8,717 bases of DNA, taken from positions 1 to 8,717 of the forward strand of contig CAJUPP010000102.1 of assembly GCA_910588325.1 (NCBI GenBank), given 5' to 3'. Origin of the DNA: an uncultured Hungatella sp. Its GTDB lineage: Bacteria; Bacillota; Clostridia; Lachnospirales; Lachnospiraceae. The notes under the pieces are model-generated. The model saw only the letters and a list, made by a program, of their open reading frames with translations, was not told the origin of the DNA and searched no databases. Of this stretch, positions 1 to 6,351 are shown piece by piece. Numbering within the stretch: position 1 is the stretch's first letter; each line of letters opens with the position of its first letter. The position numbers and the translations under genes were made by a program.

Positions 1-295
1 TTTCCCACTTCTCCAAACGGGATTGGCACAGTGCGGCAATTTCGTTTTTATCTTCTTCCGTCACATTCCTGCGTCCCTTTGTCCGCTGGATTTCCAGATA
101 GCTTCCATAATCGGAAAGCAGAAGGTCAAAAAGCTCTTTGGGGGTACGGCAGACCATGCCGCTGCAATAGCCGGGTAATTCCTCTATCTCGTGAAACTCC
201 ACCCGGATATATCCATACTGGCTTTTGCAGACTTCCAATTCCGTATCCAATGCCAGATAGTCCGCAAAAATATCTATCACCTGTTCAAATGACAT
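1..295 (-). CDS. Small hypothetical protein, partial (C-terminus outside window), probably first ORF of an integrative element
   Basis: Reading leftward from ATG at 293-295, an open frame runs to the window edge, giving about 98 residues beginning MSFEQVIDIFADYLALDTEL. It is rich in Glu, Asp and Tyr, has no membrane segment and no enzyme motif that I recognise. The start lies six bases after the rlmD stop, and I see no good Shine-Dalgarno sequence before it, so translation is probably coupled to rlmD. From memory, short acidic proteins with this kind of opening (FADYLA-D-E-EV) occur near the ends of Clostridial conjugative elements; that is recall, not a search. Together with the altered tail of rlmD this suggests an element gene carried on the host transcript. 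Function unknown. The antisense frame here is a weaker candidate. Confidence 0.6.
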   Translation of the reverse strand, partial: MSFEQVIDIFADYLALDTELEVCKSQYGYIRVEFHEIEELPGYCSGMVCRTPKELFDLLLSDYGSYLEIQRTKGRRNVTEEDKNEIAALCQSRLEKWE

Positions 296-415
296 CTATT
301 TTCAGTTCTGATTCTTCTTTGCGTCCTTGATACGATAGTAGTCTTCCAGATCCACATCGATCCTGACTTTCGTATCCGGTTTTCGGTTGCTCAAGAGACA
401 CACAGTCTCTATATT
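1..415. mobile_element. Presumed end of an integrative/conjugative element inserted in the 3' end of rlmD
   Basis: The rlmD frame contains the usual family ending IETVCLLS (encoded at about 390-414) and then continues for some 28 residues, through KVRIDVDLEDYYRIKDAKKN, which are not part of the family core. Integrative elements of Firmicutes (for example the streptococcal ICESp1108/ICESp2905 group) use exactly this conserved Glu-Thr-Val stretch of rumA/rlmD as attachment site and replace the end of the gene. I infer that DNA left of about 386-415 is element DNA. No integrase or opposite end is in the window, so the exact core site cannot be fixed. Confidence 0.5.
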
Positions 416-1762
416 CCCGGTAGAAGGAAACATATCCACCGCACAAACTCTCTCCACCCGGTATCCCCGCTCCTGAAACACTGCCAAATCCCTCACCAGA
501 CTGGTAATCTTGCAGGAAATATACACTATCCGCCCAACCCCAAAATCTATAATCTGCTCCAGTGCCTTGGGGTGAATCCCATCACGCGGAGGATCCAGCA
601 CAATCAAATCCGGCTTGTCCTCCAAGCCTCCCACTACCTTCAGCACATCCCCGGCAATAAACTGGCAATTGCTCAGCCCATTCCCTGCCGCATTTTCCCT
701 GGCCGCTTCCACAGCTTCCTCCACAATCTCTACTCCCACTACCTTTTTCGCCACAGAAGCCAGAACCTGGGCAATGGTTCCGGTACCGCTGTACAAATCA
801 AACACTACTTTATCCTTCGTATCTCCTATATATTCTCTTACCGTACTGTACAGCACTTCTGCTCCTAAGGAATTGGTCTGGAAAAAGGAAAACGGTGATA
901 TCTTAAACCGCAGCCCCAGCAGTTCCTCATAAAAAAACTCCTGTCCATACAATCGTTTCATCTCATCACATTGTACCACATCCGCCAAACTGTCATTTCG
1001 AATATGAAGAATTCCCCCATAAGTTCCCTCAAGGGGCAGCTCCAAAAGCCGCTGTTTCCATCCATCCAGCAAACATGCCTCATCAAAATTCTCCTGGCCT
1101 TTCACCTGCCCAGAAGTCACCAAAGCCACCAAAATCTGCCCTGTTTTCGCAGCCCGGCGTACCAACAGATGGCGCAGATACCCCTCATGGGTCAATTTCT
1201 TATGAAATCCAACCCCTCTTTCCTTAAAATATTCCCTTGTAGCAGTCAGAATTTTCGTAAAATCCTCATGGACAATCCGGCAATGATCCACATTCACCAC
1301 ATCGTGAAAGCTGCCTCTCCGATGCATCCCCAATGCCAGAGGCCCGTCCTTATACTCATCTCCAAAAGAAAACTCCATCTTGCCGCGATACCTCTCATAG
1401 ACAGGACTCCTCTTAATTCCGTCAAATACATAATCCCTGCACACACTGTCCAGCAGCTCTCTGACCTGTCCTTCCTTAATCTTTAATTGTTCCTCATAAG
1501 GAATACTCTGACACACACAGCCTCCGCAAATTCCAAAATGAGGGCAGCGGTTCTCCTCCCTTTCCAGTTCCGACTCCTTCATCACCTCTAGAAGCCGGCC
1601 CTCACATCTTCCGCCTCTCTTTTTATTTATGACAAAACATACCTCCTGTCCGGGAAGTCCGTTTTTCACAATCACCTTCTCACCGTCTATATAAACAACT
1701 CCCTTGTTGGGAAATTCCATCTTTTCTACAATTCCAATATACTTTTGCCCCTTCTTCACCAT
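302..1762 (-). CDS. rlmD: 23S rRNA (uracil-5-)-methyltransferase, RlmD/RumA (RlmCD) type
   Basis: SAM-dependent enzyme that makes 5-methyluridine in 23S rRNA; Gram-positive members can modify U747 and/or U1939. The 486-residue product has an N-terminal TRAM-like RNA-binding domain (about 1-62). Four cysteines placed as in the [4Fe-4S] site follow: Cys73, Cys79, Cys82 and Cys161. The catalytic domain shows FFQTN (293-297), the SAM loop DLYSGTGT (322-329), DPPRDG (390-395), the nucleophile Cys417 in YISC, and Glu452 in IETV, 35 residues later as in E. coli RumA. After the nucleophile the sequence is KITSL where relatives usually have a proline (NPxTL/KPTSL). The start is ATG at 1762, with AAGGG about nine bases upstream. 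No convincing promoter is seen just upstream, and a terminator lies at 1849-1877. The C-terminus is longer than usual and is probably element-derived; all catalytic residues precede it, so the enzyme should still work. Confidence 0.95.
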   Translation of the reverse strand: MVKKGQKYIGIVEKMEFPNKGVVYIDGEKVIVKNGLPGQEVCFVINKKRGGRCEGRLLEVMKESELEREENRCPHFGICGGCVCQSIPYEEQLKIKEGQVRELLDSVCRDYVFDGIKRSPVYERYRGKMEFSFGDEYKDGPLALGMHRRGSFHDVVNVDHCRIVHEDFTKILTATREYFKERGVGFHKKLTHEGYLRHLLVRRAAKTGQILVALVTSGQVKGQENFDEACLLDGWKQRLLELPLEGTYGGILHIRNDSLADVVQCDEMKRLYGQEFFYEELLGLRFKISPFSFFQTNSLGAEVLYSTVREYIGDTKDKVVFDLYSGTGTIAQVLASVAKKVVGVEIVEEAVEAARENAAGNGLSNCQFIAGDVLKVVGGLEDKPDLIVLDPPRDGIHPKALEQIIDFGVGRIVYISCKITSLVRDLAVFQERGYRVERVCAVDMFPSTGNIETVCLLSNRKPDTKVRIDVDLEDYYRIKDAKKNQN

Positions 1763-1848
1763 GAATATTTACCCTTATCCCTTCCTTGTATAAACGAACG
1801 CACCGCCTGATTGCAGCACTGCCCATCTGCCCATTCTCTCCAAGACAT

Positions 1849-1877
1849 AAAAAGCGTGTCTCTCCCATGAGACACGC
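1849..1877 (-). terminator. Rho-independent terminator after the acidic-tail membrane protein gene
   Basis: A perfect 9-bp stem (GCGTGTCTC at 1854-1862 with GAGACACGC at 1869-1877) encloses a 6-base loop. On the minus strand it is followed by five T residues (1849-1853). It sits 16 bases past the stop of the 1893-2198 gene, so it ends that transcript before rlmD. Confidence 0.9.
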
Positions 1878-1892
1878 CTCATATCTATGATA

Positions 1893-2198
1893 TTATTCTT
1901 CCTCTTTTTCCTTGTCTTCCTCTTTCTCCTCATCCTCGAAGAAGTCATCATCAAAATCGTCATCATCAAAATCATCTTCAAAGTCATCCAGATAATCCGG
2001 AGTAAAGAAGCGATACACAGCATAAGCGATTGCTGCCACAGCGGCTACGGCGCCTATAATCGCCAGCCCCCATAAAATCATGCTTTTCTTCTTGTCTTCT
2101 TCCTCTTTTCTGTGCAGAAAATCATTCAATCTGGTAGAATTCATAATCTCTTCCATGCGGTTAAGCGCCTCCTTACCTCTCATATCAAATTTATTCAT
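1893..2198 (-). CDS. Small single-pass membrane protein with Asp/Glu-rich C-terminal tail
   Basis: The 101-residue protein has three parts: a charged N-terminal segment (1-39) ending in KKK, one hydrophobic helix (about 40-64, rich in Ala/Val/Ile), and a tail of almost only Asp, Glu, Phe and Lys (68-101). The tail's DFDDD units are encoded by an exact 15-bp tandem duplication. I chose ATG at 2198 because AAAGGATGG lies eight bases upstream; a ten-codon longer frame from 2228 would start ahead of this ribosome site and so close to the promoter that it has almost no leader. Lys-rich residues before the helix suggest the N-terminus is cytoplasmic and the acidic tail faces the wall, but this is only the positive-inside rule. 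Similar short proteins recur in Lachnospiraceae genomes from memory. It has its own extended -10 promoter and a strong terminator, so it is a single-gene unit. Function unknown. Confidence 0.85.
   Translation of the reverse strand: MNKFDMRGKEALNRMEEIMNSTRLNDFLHRKEEEDKKKSMILWGLAIIGAVAAVAAIAYAVYRFFTPDYLDDFEDDFDDDDFDDDFFEDEEKEEDKEKEEE
1944..1973 (-). repeat. Exact 15-bp tandem duplication inside the acidic-tail gene
   Basis: The 15-base unit GTCATCATCAAAATC (plus strand) occurs at 1944-1958 and again, identically, at 1959-1973. On the coding strand each copy gives DFDDD, so adding or losing a unit would change tail length without changing frame. Confidence 0.9.
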
Positions 2199-2206
2199 TG
2201 TTTGCA

Positions 2207-2215
2207 CCATCCTTT
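2207..2215 (-). promoter_or_regulatory. Ribosome binding site fixing the start of the acidic-tail protein
   Basis: AAAGGATGG on the minus strand, eight bases before ATG at 2198. It supports this start over the upstream in-frame ATGs at 2228 and 2210. Confidence 0.75.
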
Positions 2216-2239
2216 CACACTGCCTCATACTGTATTGTT

Positions 2240-2248
2240 AGTATACCA
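2240..2248 (-). promoter_or_regulatory. Extended -10 promoter of the acidic-tail protein gene
   Basis: On the minus strand the sequence is TGGTATACT, which is a TGn extension plus a 5/6 match to TATAAT. There is no good -35 at 17 bases; TTGAGA at 2255-2260 is too close. The predicted start near 2233 leaves a leader of about 35 bases. Confidence 0.6.
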
Positions 2249-2341
2249 TTCTTTTCTCAATTTTACTATCCTAATTTTTCATTTTGCCCAAATAAATATT
2301 TACGATGGTGTGAACAACACTTATTATGCACTGCGGCAGTC

Positions 2342-4663
2342 TTACAATTTCTCCAATTTCGCAAAGGAAGCAAACATTCTCTTCACTCCTGCCGTGTCAA
2401 AACATACCGTCACTTCATAATCTTTGGCTCCATCCTTAATCTCCTGAACCACTCCGCAGCCAAACTTTACATGTCTCACCCTGTCTCCCGTCTGGTAATC
2501 CAATCCTTTGCTCTTCTCAACCGCGAACGTTTTTCCAAATCCAACCTTTCCGTCTGCAAGCTGATATGTTTTAGAAGCATAAGCATTCTCTTTCGAAATT
2601 CCTGTCCCATAGGACTCGCTCTTGCTGCCAAACCGGCTGACCCCCTTAAGGACCGATGACTGATTCCAAGGCAGACTTTCATCCTCTGCCAGTGCGTCCA
2701 GGCGCTGTCTCACATTCCCTCCGGAAAGTCTGGGTTCCAAACGGCCGGACTGAAGAAACTCTTCCGGTATCTCCTCTATAAACCGGCTGTTCTTACAATA
2801 TCTGGTCTCCCCGTTCACCATTCGGATACGGGCGGAGGTCAGGGTCAAATGCTTCTTCGCTCTGGTAATCCCCACATAGCACAGACGCCTCTCCTCCTCC
2901 AAATCGCCGGAATCATCAGACGTAATCGTCATATAACTTGGGAACAGCCCATCCTCCATACCACTTAGATATACATTTTCAAATTCCAGCCCCTTGGCGC
3001 TATGTAAGGTCATCAGAGTTACTCTGTGCTCCGACTGATCTAACTGGTCCACATCTGCCACCAGGGCCACTTCCTCCAAAAATTCATCCAGAGCAGGATG
3101 CTCAGCATTCTCCCAGTAATTAACTGCCTTATTTATCAATTCCTGAATATTGTCCAGCCGGCTCTGCCCTTCCACATCCCCGTCTGCCTCCAGCTCCTTC
3201 TGATATCCTGTCTCCTCCAGCACATCCTCAATCATCTGACGGATGGTATACTTCTCATCCCTCATCCGCAGGCGGAAACTCTCAATCATATCCGTAAATT
3301 TCCCTATCTTTTCCGCTGTTTTCCCCAGTCCCGGAATCACTCTGGCCCTGGTCATGGCATCATACAAGCTGTATCCGTTGGCTGACGCGAACACGATCAC
3401 CTTTGCCATGGACGCCGCTCCGATTCCCCGCTTCGGGACATTGACAATTCTGTCCGCAGCCAGATCATCTTTCCCGTTGGCAATGGTCTTTAAATATGCC
3501 AGAATATCCTTAATCTCTTTCCTCTGATAAAAATTCACACCTCCTACCAGCCGGTACGGTACATTGTAGGAGATACATTTTTCCTCCAAAAGCCTGGACT
3601 GGGCATTGGTCCGATACAGGACAACACAATCCTCGTAAGGATAATCCTGTGCCAGAATATCCTTCACAATAAACTCCGCTTCTTCATAAGACTGGTCAAA
3701 CTGCCGAAAAACAATCTTGTCCCCGGCTCCGTTGCCGGTCCACAGAGTTTTGTCCTTACGGCCTCGGTTATTCTTAATCACCGCATTGGCCGCATCCAGG
3801 ATGTTCTGGGTGGAGCGGTAATTCTGTTCCAGCTTTATCACCTTTGCTCCCGGAAATGAATCTTCAAAGTGCAGAATATTCCAGATATTGGCCCCTCTGA
3901 ATTTATAGATAGACTGGTCATCATCTCCCACTACGCAAAGGTTCTTATACTTGGAGGCCAGCAGATGAATCAACTCAAACTGTGCGGTGTTGGTATCCTG
4001 ATACTCATCCACCATGATATACTTAAACCGCTCCTGATAGTAGTTTAACACCTCCGGCTGACTCCGAAACAATTCCACTGTCTTCACAATCAGATCGTCA
4101 AAATCCAGCGCATTGTTCTTCTTCAGGCGATTCTGATATTCCTGGTAAATCTCCCCCACTTTTTTCTGATAATAGTCTCCTCCGCTCTGTTTCAGAAAAT
4201 CCTCCGGTGAGATCAGTTCATCCTTTGCACTGGAAATCTGCCCCATCACGGAGCGTTCTTTATACATCCTGCTGTCAATGTTCAAAGCCTTATAAATCTG
4301 CTTTAACAGTGTCTTCTGGTCGTCCCTGTCATAAATCGTAAAATTCGTCTCAAACCCCAGGAATTCAATATGCCTGCGCAGAATTCGGACACAAGCGGAG
4401 TGAAAGGTGCTGACCCAGATGCTGTCAGAACCATATTCTACCTGCTTATCCACTCTCTCCCGCATCTCCCCTGCTGCCTTGTTGGTAAATGTAATGGCCA
4501 TAATATTCCATGGATTTACCTGCTTCTCTTCAATTAAATATGCAATCCTGTAGGTCAAAACCCTGGTTTTTCCGGAACCGGCTCCTGCCAGAATTAAAAG
4601 CGGTCCTTCCGTACAAAGAACCGCTTCCTTCTGCATCGGGTTCAGCAAATCATAATTTCCCAT
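2342..4663 (-). CDS. pcrA: ATP-dependent DNA helicase PcrA/UvrD (superfamily 1A)
   Basis: A 3'-5' DNA translocase/helicase used in nucleotide excision repair, removal of RecA filaments and transcription-replication conflict handling, and in rolling-circle plasmid replication. The 773 residues show the full SF1A motif set in order: Q motif LNPMQ (7-11), Walker A GAGSGKT (27-33), motif II DEYQD (219-223), motif III VGDDDQSIYKFRGA (245-258), motif IV QNYRS (280-284), TLHSAKGLEF (552-561) and motif VI YVGITRAKKHL (596-606). The C-terminal ~50 residues (from GDRVRHVKFG) form the Tudor-like fold that binds RNA polymerase in PcrA. Length and motifs are normal. Start ATG at 4663 has AGGA seven bases upstream. 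The gene follows the TSCPD protein gene by 81 bases with no terminator between, so the two are probably co-transcribed. No clear terminator is visible after its stop. Confidence 0.97.
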   Translation of the reverse strand: MGNYDLLNPMQKEAVLCTEGPLLILAGAGSGKTRVLTYRIAYLIEEKQVNPWNIMAITFTNKAAGEMRERVDKQVEYGSDSIWVSTFHSACVRILRRHIEFLGFETNFTIYDRDDQKTLLKQIYKALNIDSRMYKERSVMGQISSAKDELISPEDFLKQSGGDYYQKKVGEIYQEYQNRLKKNNALDFDDLIVKTVELFRSQPEVLNYYQERFKYIMVDEYQDTNTAQFELIHLLASKYKNLCVVGDDDQSIYKFRGANIWNILHFEDSFPGAKVIKLEQNYRSTQNILDAANAVIKNNRGRKDKTLWTGNGAGDKIVFRQFDQSYEEAEFIVKDILAQDYPYEDCVVLYRTNAQSRLLEEKCISYNVPYRLVGGVNFYQRKEIKDILAYLKTIANGKDDLAADRIVNVPKRGIGAASMAKVIVFASANGYSLYDAMTRARVIPGLGKTAEKIGKFTDMIESFRLRMRDEKYTIRQMIEDVLEETGYQKELEADGDVEGQSRLDNIQELINKAVNYWENAEHPALDEFLEEVALVADVDQLDQSEHRVTLMTLHSAKGLEFENVYLSGMEDGLFPSYMTITSDDSGDLEEERRLCYVGITRAKKHLTLTSARIRMVNGETRYCKNSRFIEEIPEEFLQSGRLEPRLSGGNVRQRLDALAEDESLPWNQSSVLKGVSRFGSKSESYGTGISKENAYASKTYQLADGKVGFGKTFAVEKSKGLDYQTGDRVRHVKFGCGVVQEIKDGAKDYEVTVCFDTAGVKRMFASFAKLEKL

Positions 4664-4744
4664 TTTTTATCCTGTTCCTATCCGTATGCTTTTCAAGTTC
4701 CCCTGCTAAAGGCCCGCATAAAAACTGCCTTTTCCCTTGTAATT

Positions 4745-5020
4745 CTACATGGCAGACGCGGCGTTTTTCTGCGCTTCGTCGTATGCTTTCCTCACACATC
4801 TGGCCAGCTGGTCTGCACAGGAAGTTCCCTTCATCCCACAGGTATTTCCCCTAAAATATCCTTCAATCTGCTCTACGGTCATGCCGTTAACTACCTTGCT
4901 GATAGCCTTCAAATTGCCGTTACAGCCTCTGGTAAACTCAATGTTTGTCACCACATTGCCGTTTAAATCAAAACAAATTTTACTGGAACATACACCCTGG
5001 GGCGTCATCTCACATCTCAT
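4745..5020 (-). CDS. Four-cysteine TSCPD-domain protein (TIGR03905 family)
   Basis: A 91-residue protein that matches, by recognition, the small TIGR03905 family, itself a stand-alone version of the TSCPD domain (PF12637) also found at the end of some ribonucleotide reductases. The four expected cysteines are present: Cys11 (GVCS), Cys33 (RGCNGN), Cys61 (NTCG) and Cys68 (GTSC). The hallmark TSCPD motif reads TSCAD (66-70), and Cys3, Cys16 and Cys75 are extra. The cysteines suggest metal or iron-sulfur binding, but no reaction is known for the family. I chose ATG at 5020 because AAGGAGG precedes it by nine bases and the family begins here; an 18-codon longer basic frame from 5074 has no such support. 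A strong promoter lies upstream and pcrA follows 81 bases downstream on the same strand. Confidence 0.9.
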   Translation of the reverse strand: MRCEMTPQGVCSSKICFDLNGNVVTNIEFTRGCNGNLKAISKVVNGMTVEQIEGYFRGNTCGMKGTSCADQLARCVRKAYDEAQKNAASAM

Positions 5021-5029
5021 CGAAAGTTT

Positions 5030-5036
5030 CCTCCTT
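5030..5036 (-). promoter_or_regulatory. Ribosome binding site fixing the start of the TSCPD protein
   Basis: AAGGAGG on the minus strand, nine bases before ATG at 5020. It rules in the 91-residue start against the longer 109-residue frame. Confidence 0.85.
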
Positions 5037-5091
5037 CTGCCTTTCCTTTTCAGGCGTTCTCTTCCACATATCAAAACCGCCTATTCCGTTT

Positions 5092-5120
5092 ATTATACAG
5101 AATCTTATGGTATATTTCAA
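5092..5120 (-). promoter_or_regulatory. Sigma-A type promoter for the TSCPD-pcrA transcript
   Basis: On the minus strand: TTGAAA (5115-5120), a 17-base spacer, then a perfect TATAAT (5092-5097). The predicted start near 5085 gives a leader of about 65 bases. It diverges from the promoter at 5187-5215. Confidence 0.85.
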
Positions 5121-5181
5121 TGGATTTGTGAGATTTTTCACTTACTGATTTTTCTTTCTAAAACCTTAAAATTTATCACTT

Positions 5182-5228
5182 ACCTCTTGAAACATAGTTT
5201 TTAATACTATATAATATACTCAAGAGGT
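5182..5228. repeat. Inverted repeat bracketing the DUF1836 gene promoter; possible operator
   Basis: ACCTCTTGA (5182-5190) is repeated as its exact reverse complement TCAAGAGGT (5220-5228), 38 bases centre to centre. The left arm overlaps the -35 (TTGAAA, 5187-5192). The right arm covers the predicted transcription start and the ribosome site. Because the left arm lies upstream of the start, it cannot form an RNA hairpin from this promoter, so a DNA-level operator is the better reading. Confidence 0.5.
5187..5215 (+). promoter_or_regulatory. Sigma-A type promoter for the DUF1836 gene
   Basis: TTGAAA (5187-5192), a 17-base spacer, and a perfect TATAAT (5210-5215). The predicted start near 5222 leaves a leader of only about 13 bases, which is just the ribosome site AAGAGGTGA and a short gap before ATG at 5235. 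Confidence 0.85.
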
Positions 5229-5234
5229 GAGTTT

Positions 5235-5849
5235 ATGAAAAAAAATAACGAAAGATTACGAGGAATTTTTGCACGCCTGGACAGTCTCGATTACATTAAA
5301 CCGGAACAGATTCCGAACATTGCTCTGTATATGGATCAGGTAACTACCTTTATGGACGAGCATTTGGAGAAGTCCAAGCGCTATCCGGATGACAAGGTTC
5401 TGACAAAGACCATGATCAACAATTATGCCAAGAATAACCTTCTTCCGCCGCCCATCAAGAAAAAGTATTCCAGAGAGCATATGCTTCTCCTGATCTTCAT
5501 TTATTATTTCAAAAATATTCTTTCTTTTAATGATATTGAAACTCTGTTTCATCCCATTACGGAAGAGCATTTTATGGATCACTCCGAGCTTTCTCTTCAG
5601 GATATCTATGAACAGATATTCTCTCTGGAGAAGGAGCAGATGAAACAGCTGAAGGAAGATTTGATCCGCAGGTTTCGCACCTCCCAGGAAGTATTTGCCA
5701 CACAGGAAGAGGATGACAGGGAATATCTTCAACTGTTTGCTTTTATCTGTGCATTGGGATTTGATGTTTATATGAAAAAACAGACCATGGAACTTCTTAT
5801 CGACCAGATCCGGGAAGAGTACCCTGCCGATGGAAAAAAGAAAAAATAA
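5235..5849 (+). CDS. DUF1836 domain protein, putative transcriptional regulator
   Basis: The 204-residue protein is recognised as DUF1836 (PF08876) by the block around residues 56-102: LTKTMINNYAKNNLLPPPIK followed by KKYSREHM and a hydrophobic IFIYYFKNILS-DI segment. The first part resembles the winged-helix of MerR-type proteins (a T-x-x-x-x-NY-x-KxxLLPPP element), so DNA binding is a reasonable inference, though the family has no settled function. The rest is predicted helical: charged at 116-160, a hydrophobic helix at about 165-180, and a Lys-rich end. There is no signal peptide. The start at 5235 follows AAGAGGTGA at a short spacing. A strong promoter framed by an inverted repeat suggests self-regulation. 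The gene diverges from the TSCPD-pcrA unit and is convergent with the TrpR-like gene. Confidence 0.85.
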   Translation: MKKNNERLRGIFARLDSLDYIKPEQIPNIALYMDQVTTFMDEHLEKSKRYPDDKVLTKTMINNYAKNNLLPPPIKKKYSREHMLLLIFIYYFKNILSFNDIETLFHPITEEHFMDHSELSLQDIYEQIFSLEKEQMKQLKEDLIRRFRTSQEVFATQEEDDREYLQLFAFICALGFDVYMKKQTMELLIDQIREEYPADGKKKK

Positions 5850-5856
5850 TTATCAT

Positions 5857-5894
5857 AAAACGGCTGCCGGGCAGTCATCTCTGTCCTGCAGCCG
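5857..5894 (-). terminator. Long hairpin terminator between convergent genes
   Basis: CGGCTGC (5861-5867) pairs with GCAGCCG (5888-5894). Inside, GGGCAG pairs with CTGTCC with one G-U, around a 6-base loop. On the minus strand four T residues follow, so it best serves the TrpR-like gene ending at 5926. On the plus strand it lies 11 bases after the DUF1836 stop but has only a weak T tract (ATTTG); it may still act both ways. Confidence 0.75.
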
Positions 5895-5925
5895 ATTTGC
5901 CGCGTAATCACCGGATTATCCTGTT

Positions 5926-6222
5926 TTACCCTTCCTCTCCGTGAAGCCGCTTAAATACCATATCATATCCGTCGCTTCCATAATTCAGCGAACGATTCAC
6001 TCTGCTGATGGTAGCTGTCGAAGCACCGGTTTTCTCCGCGATCTCCAAATAAGTCTTCTTCTCCCTCAGCATCCTGGCTACCTCATACCTCTGGGATAAT
6101 GACAACAGCTCATTTACCGTGCACACATCCTCAAAAAAAGAATAACATTCCTCTGAATTTTTTAACGTAAGAATAGCGTCAAACAGATGGTCCACAGCCT
6201 CTGTCTTTATCTTCTTATTCAT
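5926..6222 (-). CDS. TrpR-like DNA-binding regulator, YerC/YecD family
   Basis: The 98-residue, all-helical protein matches the YerC/YecD family (TIGR02531) of the Trp-repressor fold. The N-terminal half (1-45) contains the helices that form the dimer, ending NELLSLSQRYEVARML. A helix-turn-helix follows at about 57-79 (TYLEIAEKTGASTATISRVN), then a typical LNYGSDGY segment. Family members lack proof of tryptophan binding, so the ligand and targets are unknown. The start ATG at 6222 is preceded by AAGGGG. It has its own promoter after the HAD gene and a hairpin terminator before the convergent DUF1836 gene. In Bacillus subtilis, yerC also lies close to pcrB-pcrA, so nearness to pcrA may be conserved. 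Length is normal for the family. Confidence 0.93.
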   Translation of the reverse strand: MNKKIKTEAVDHLFDAILTLKNSEECYSFFEDVCTVNELLSLSQRYEVARMLREKKTYLEIAEKTGASTATISRVNRSLNYGSDGYDMVFKRLHGEEG

Positions 6223-6310
6223 GTGATAATCCCCTTTTTACACGAAAATATTCATCCTATCATGCTTTCCGATCCAGTGCGAATCTTTAAGCCGATAACC
6301 GATATCTACT

Positions 6311-6339
6311 ATATTAGCACATTAACTTTGTAAAGTCCA
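6311..6339 (-). promoter_or_regulatory. Promoter of the TrpR-like gene
   Basis: On the minus strand: TGGACT (6334-6339, 4/6 match), a 17-base spacer ending TGC, then TAATAT (6311-6316). The TGn makes it an extended -10. A 12-base near-palindrome ACTTTGTAAAGT (6325-6336) overlaps the -35 and might be an operator. The leader is about 80 bases. Confidence 0.55.
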
Positions 6340-6351
6340 TACCTGGGAACC

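Noticed and set aside
31..330. 99-codon plus-strand frame at the left edge
   Set aside because: It is antisense to the better ORF starting at 295 and to the rlmD end, has no ribosome site and an unlikely Pro/Ser/Cys-rich composition.
572..1486. Three plus-strand frames of 98-171 codons inside rlmD
   Set aside because: They are antisense shadows of a gene with all family motifs.
1944..1973. CRISPR-like repeat
   Set aside because: Two adjacent copies without spacers inside a coding frame; this is a codon-level tandem duplication.
1680..2023. Minus-strand frames overlapping rlmD and the acidic-tail gene, one with a Met/Thr/Ile-rich start
   Set aside because: The composition is the out-of-frame reading of GAT repeats, and one runs through the terminator; no ribosome site.
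2199..2228. Ten-codon N-terminal extension of the acidic-tail protein
   Set aside because: The ribosome site lies inside the extension and supports the start at 2198; the predicted transcription start leaves almost no leader for the longer form.
4664..4744. AAAGGC/GCCTTT hairpin between the TSCPD gene and pcrA as a terminator
   Set aside because: Six-base stem with a 13-base loop and no T tract after it on the minus strand.
5021..5074. 18-codon extension of the TSCPD protein
   Set aside because: Basic, non-family residues placed ahead of the AAGGAGG that serves the inner start.
4749..5204. 151-codon plus-strand frame opposite the TSCPD gene
   Set aside because: The minus-strand frame has the family cysteines, a perfect ribosome site and a strong promoter; this frame is its shadow.
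5256..5732. 158-codon minus-strand frame inside the DUF1836 gene
   Set aside because: Antisense to a gene with a good promoter, ribosome site and recognised domain.
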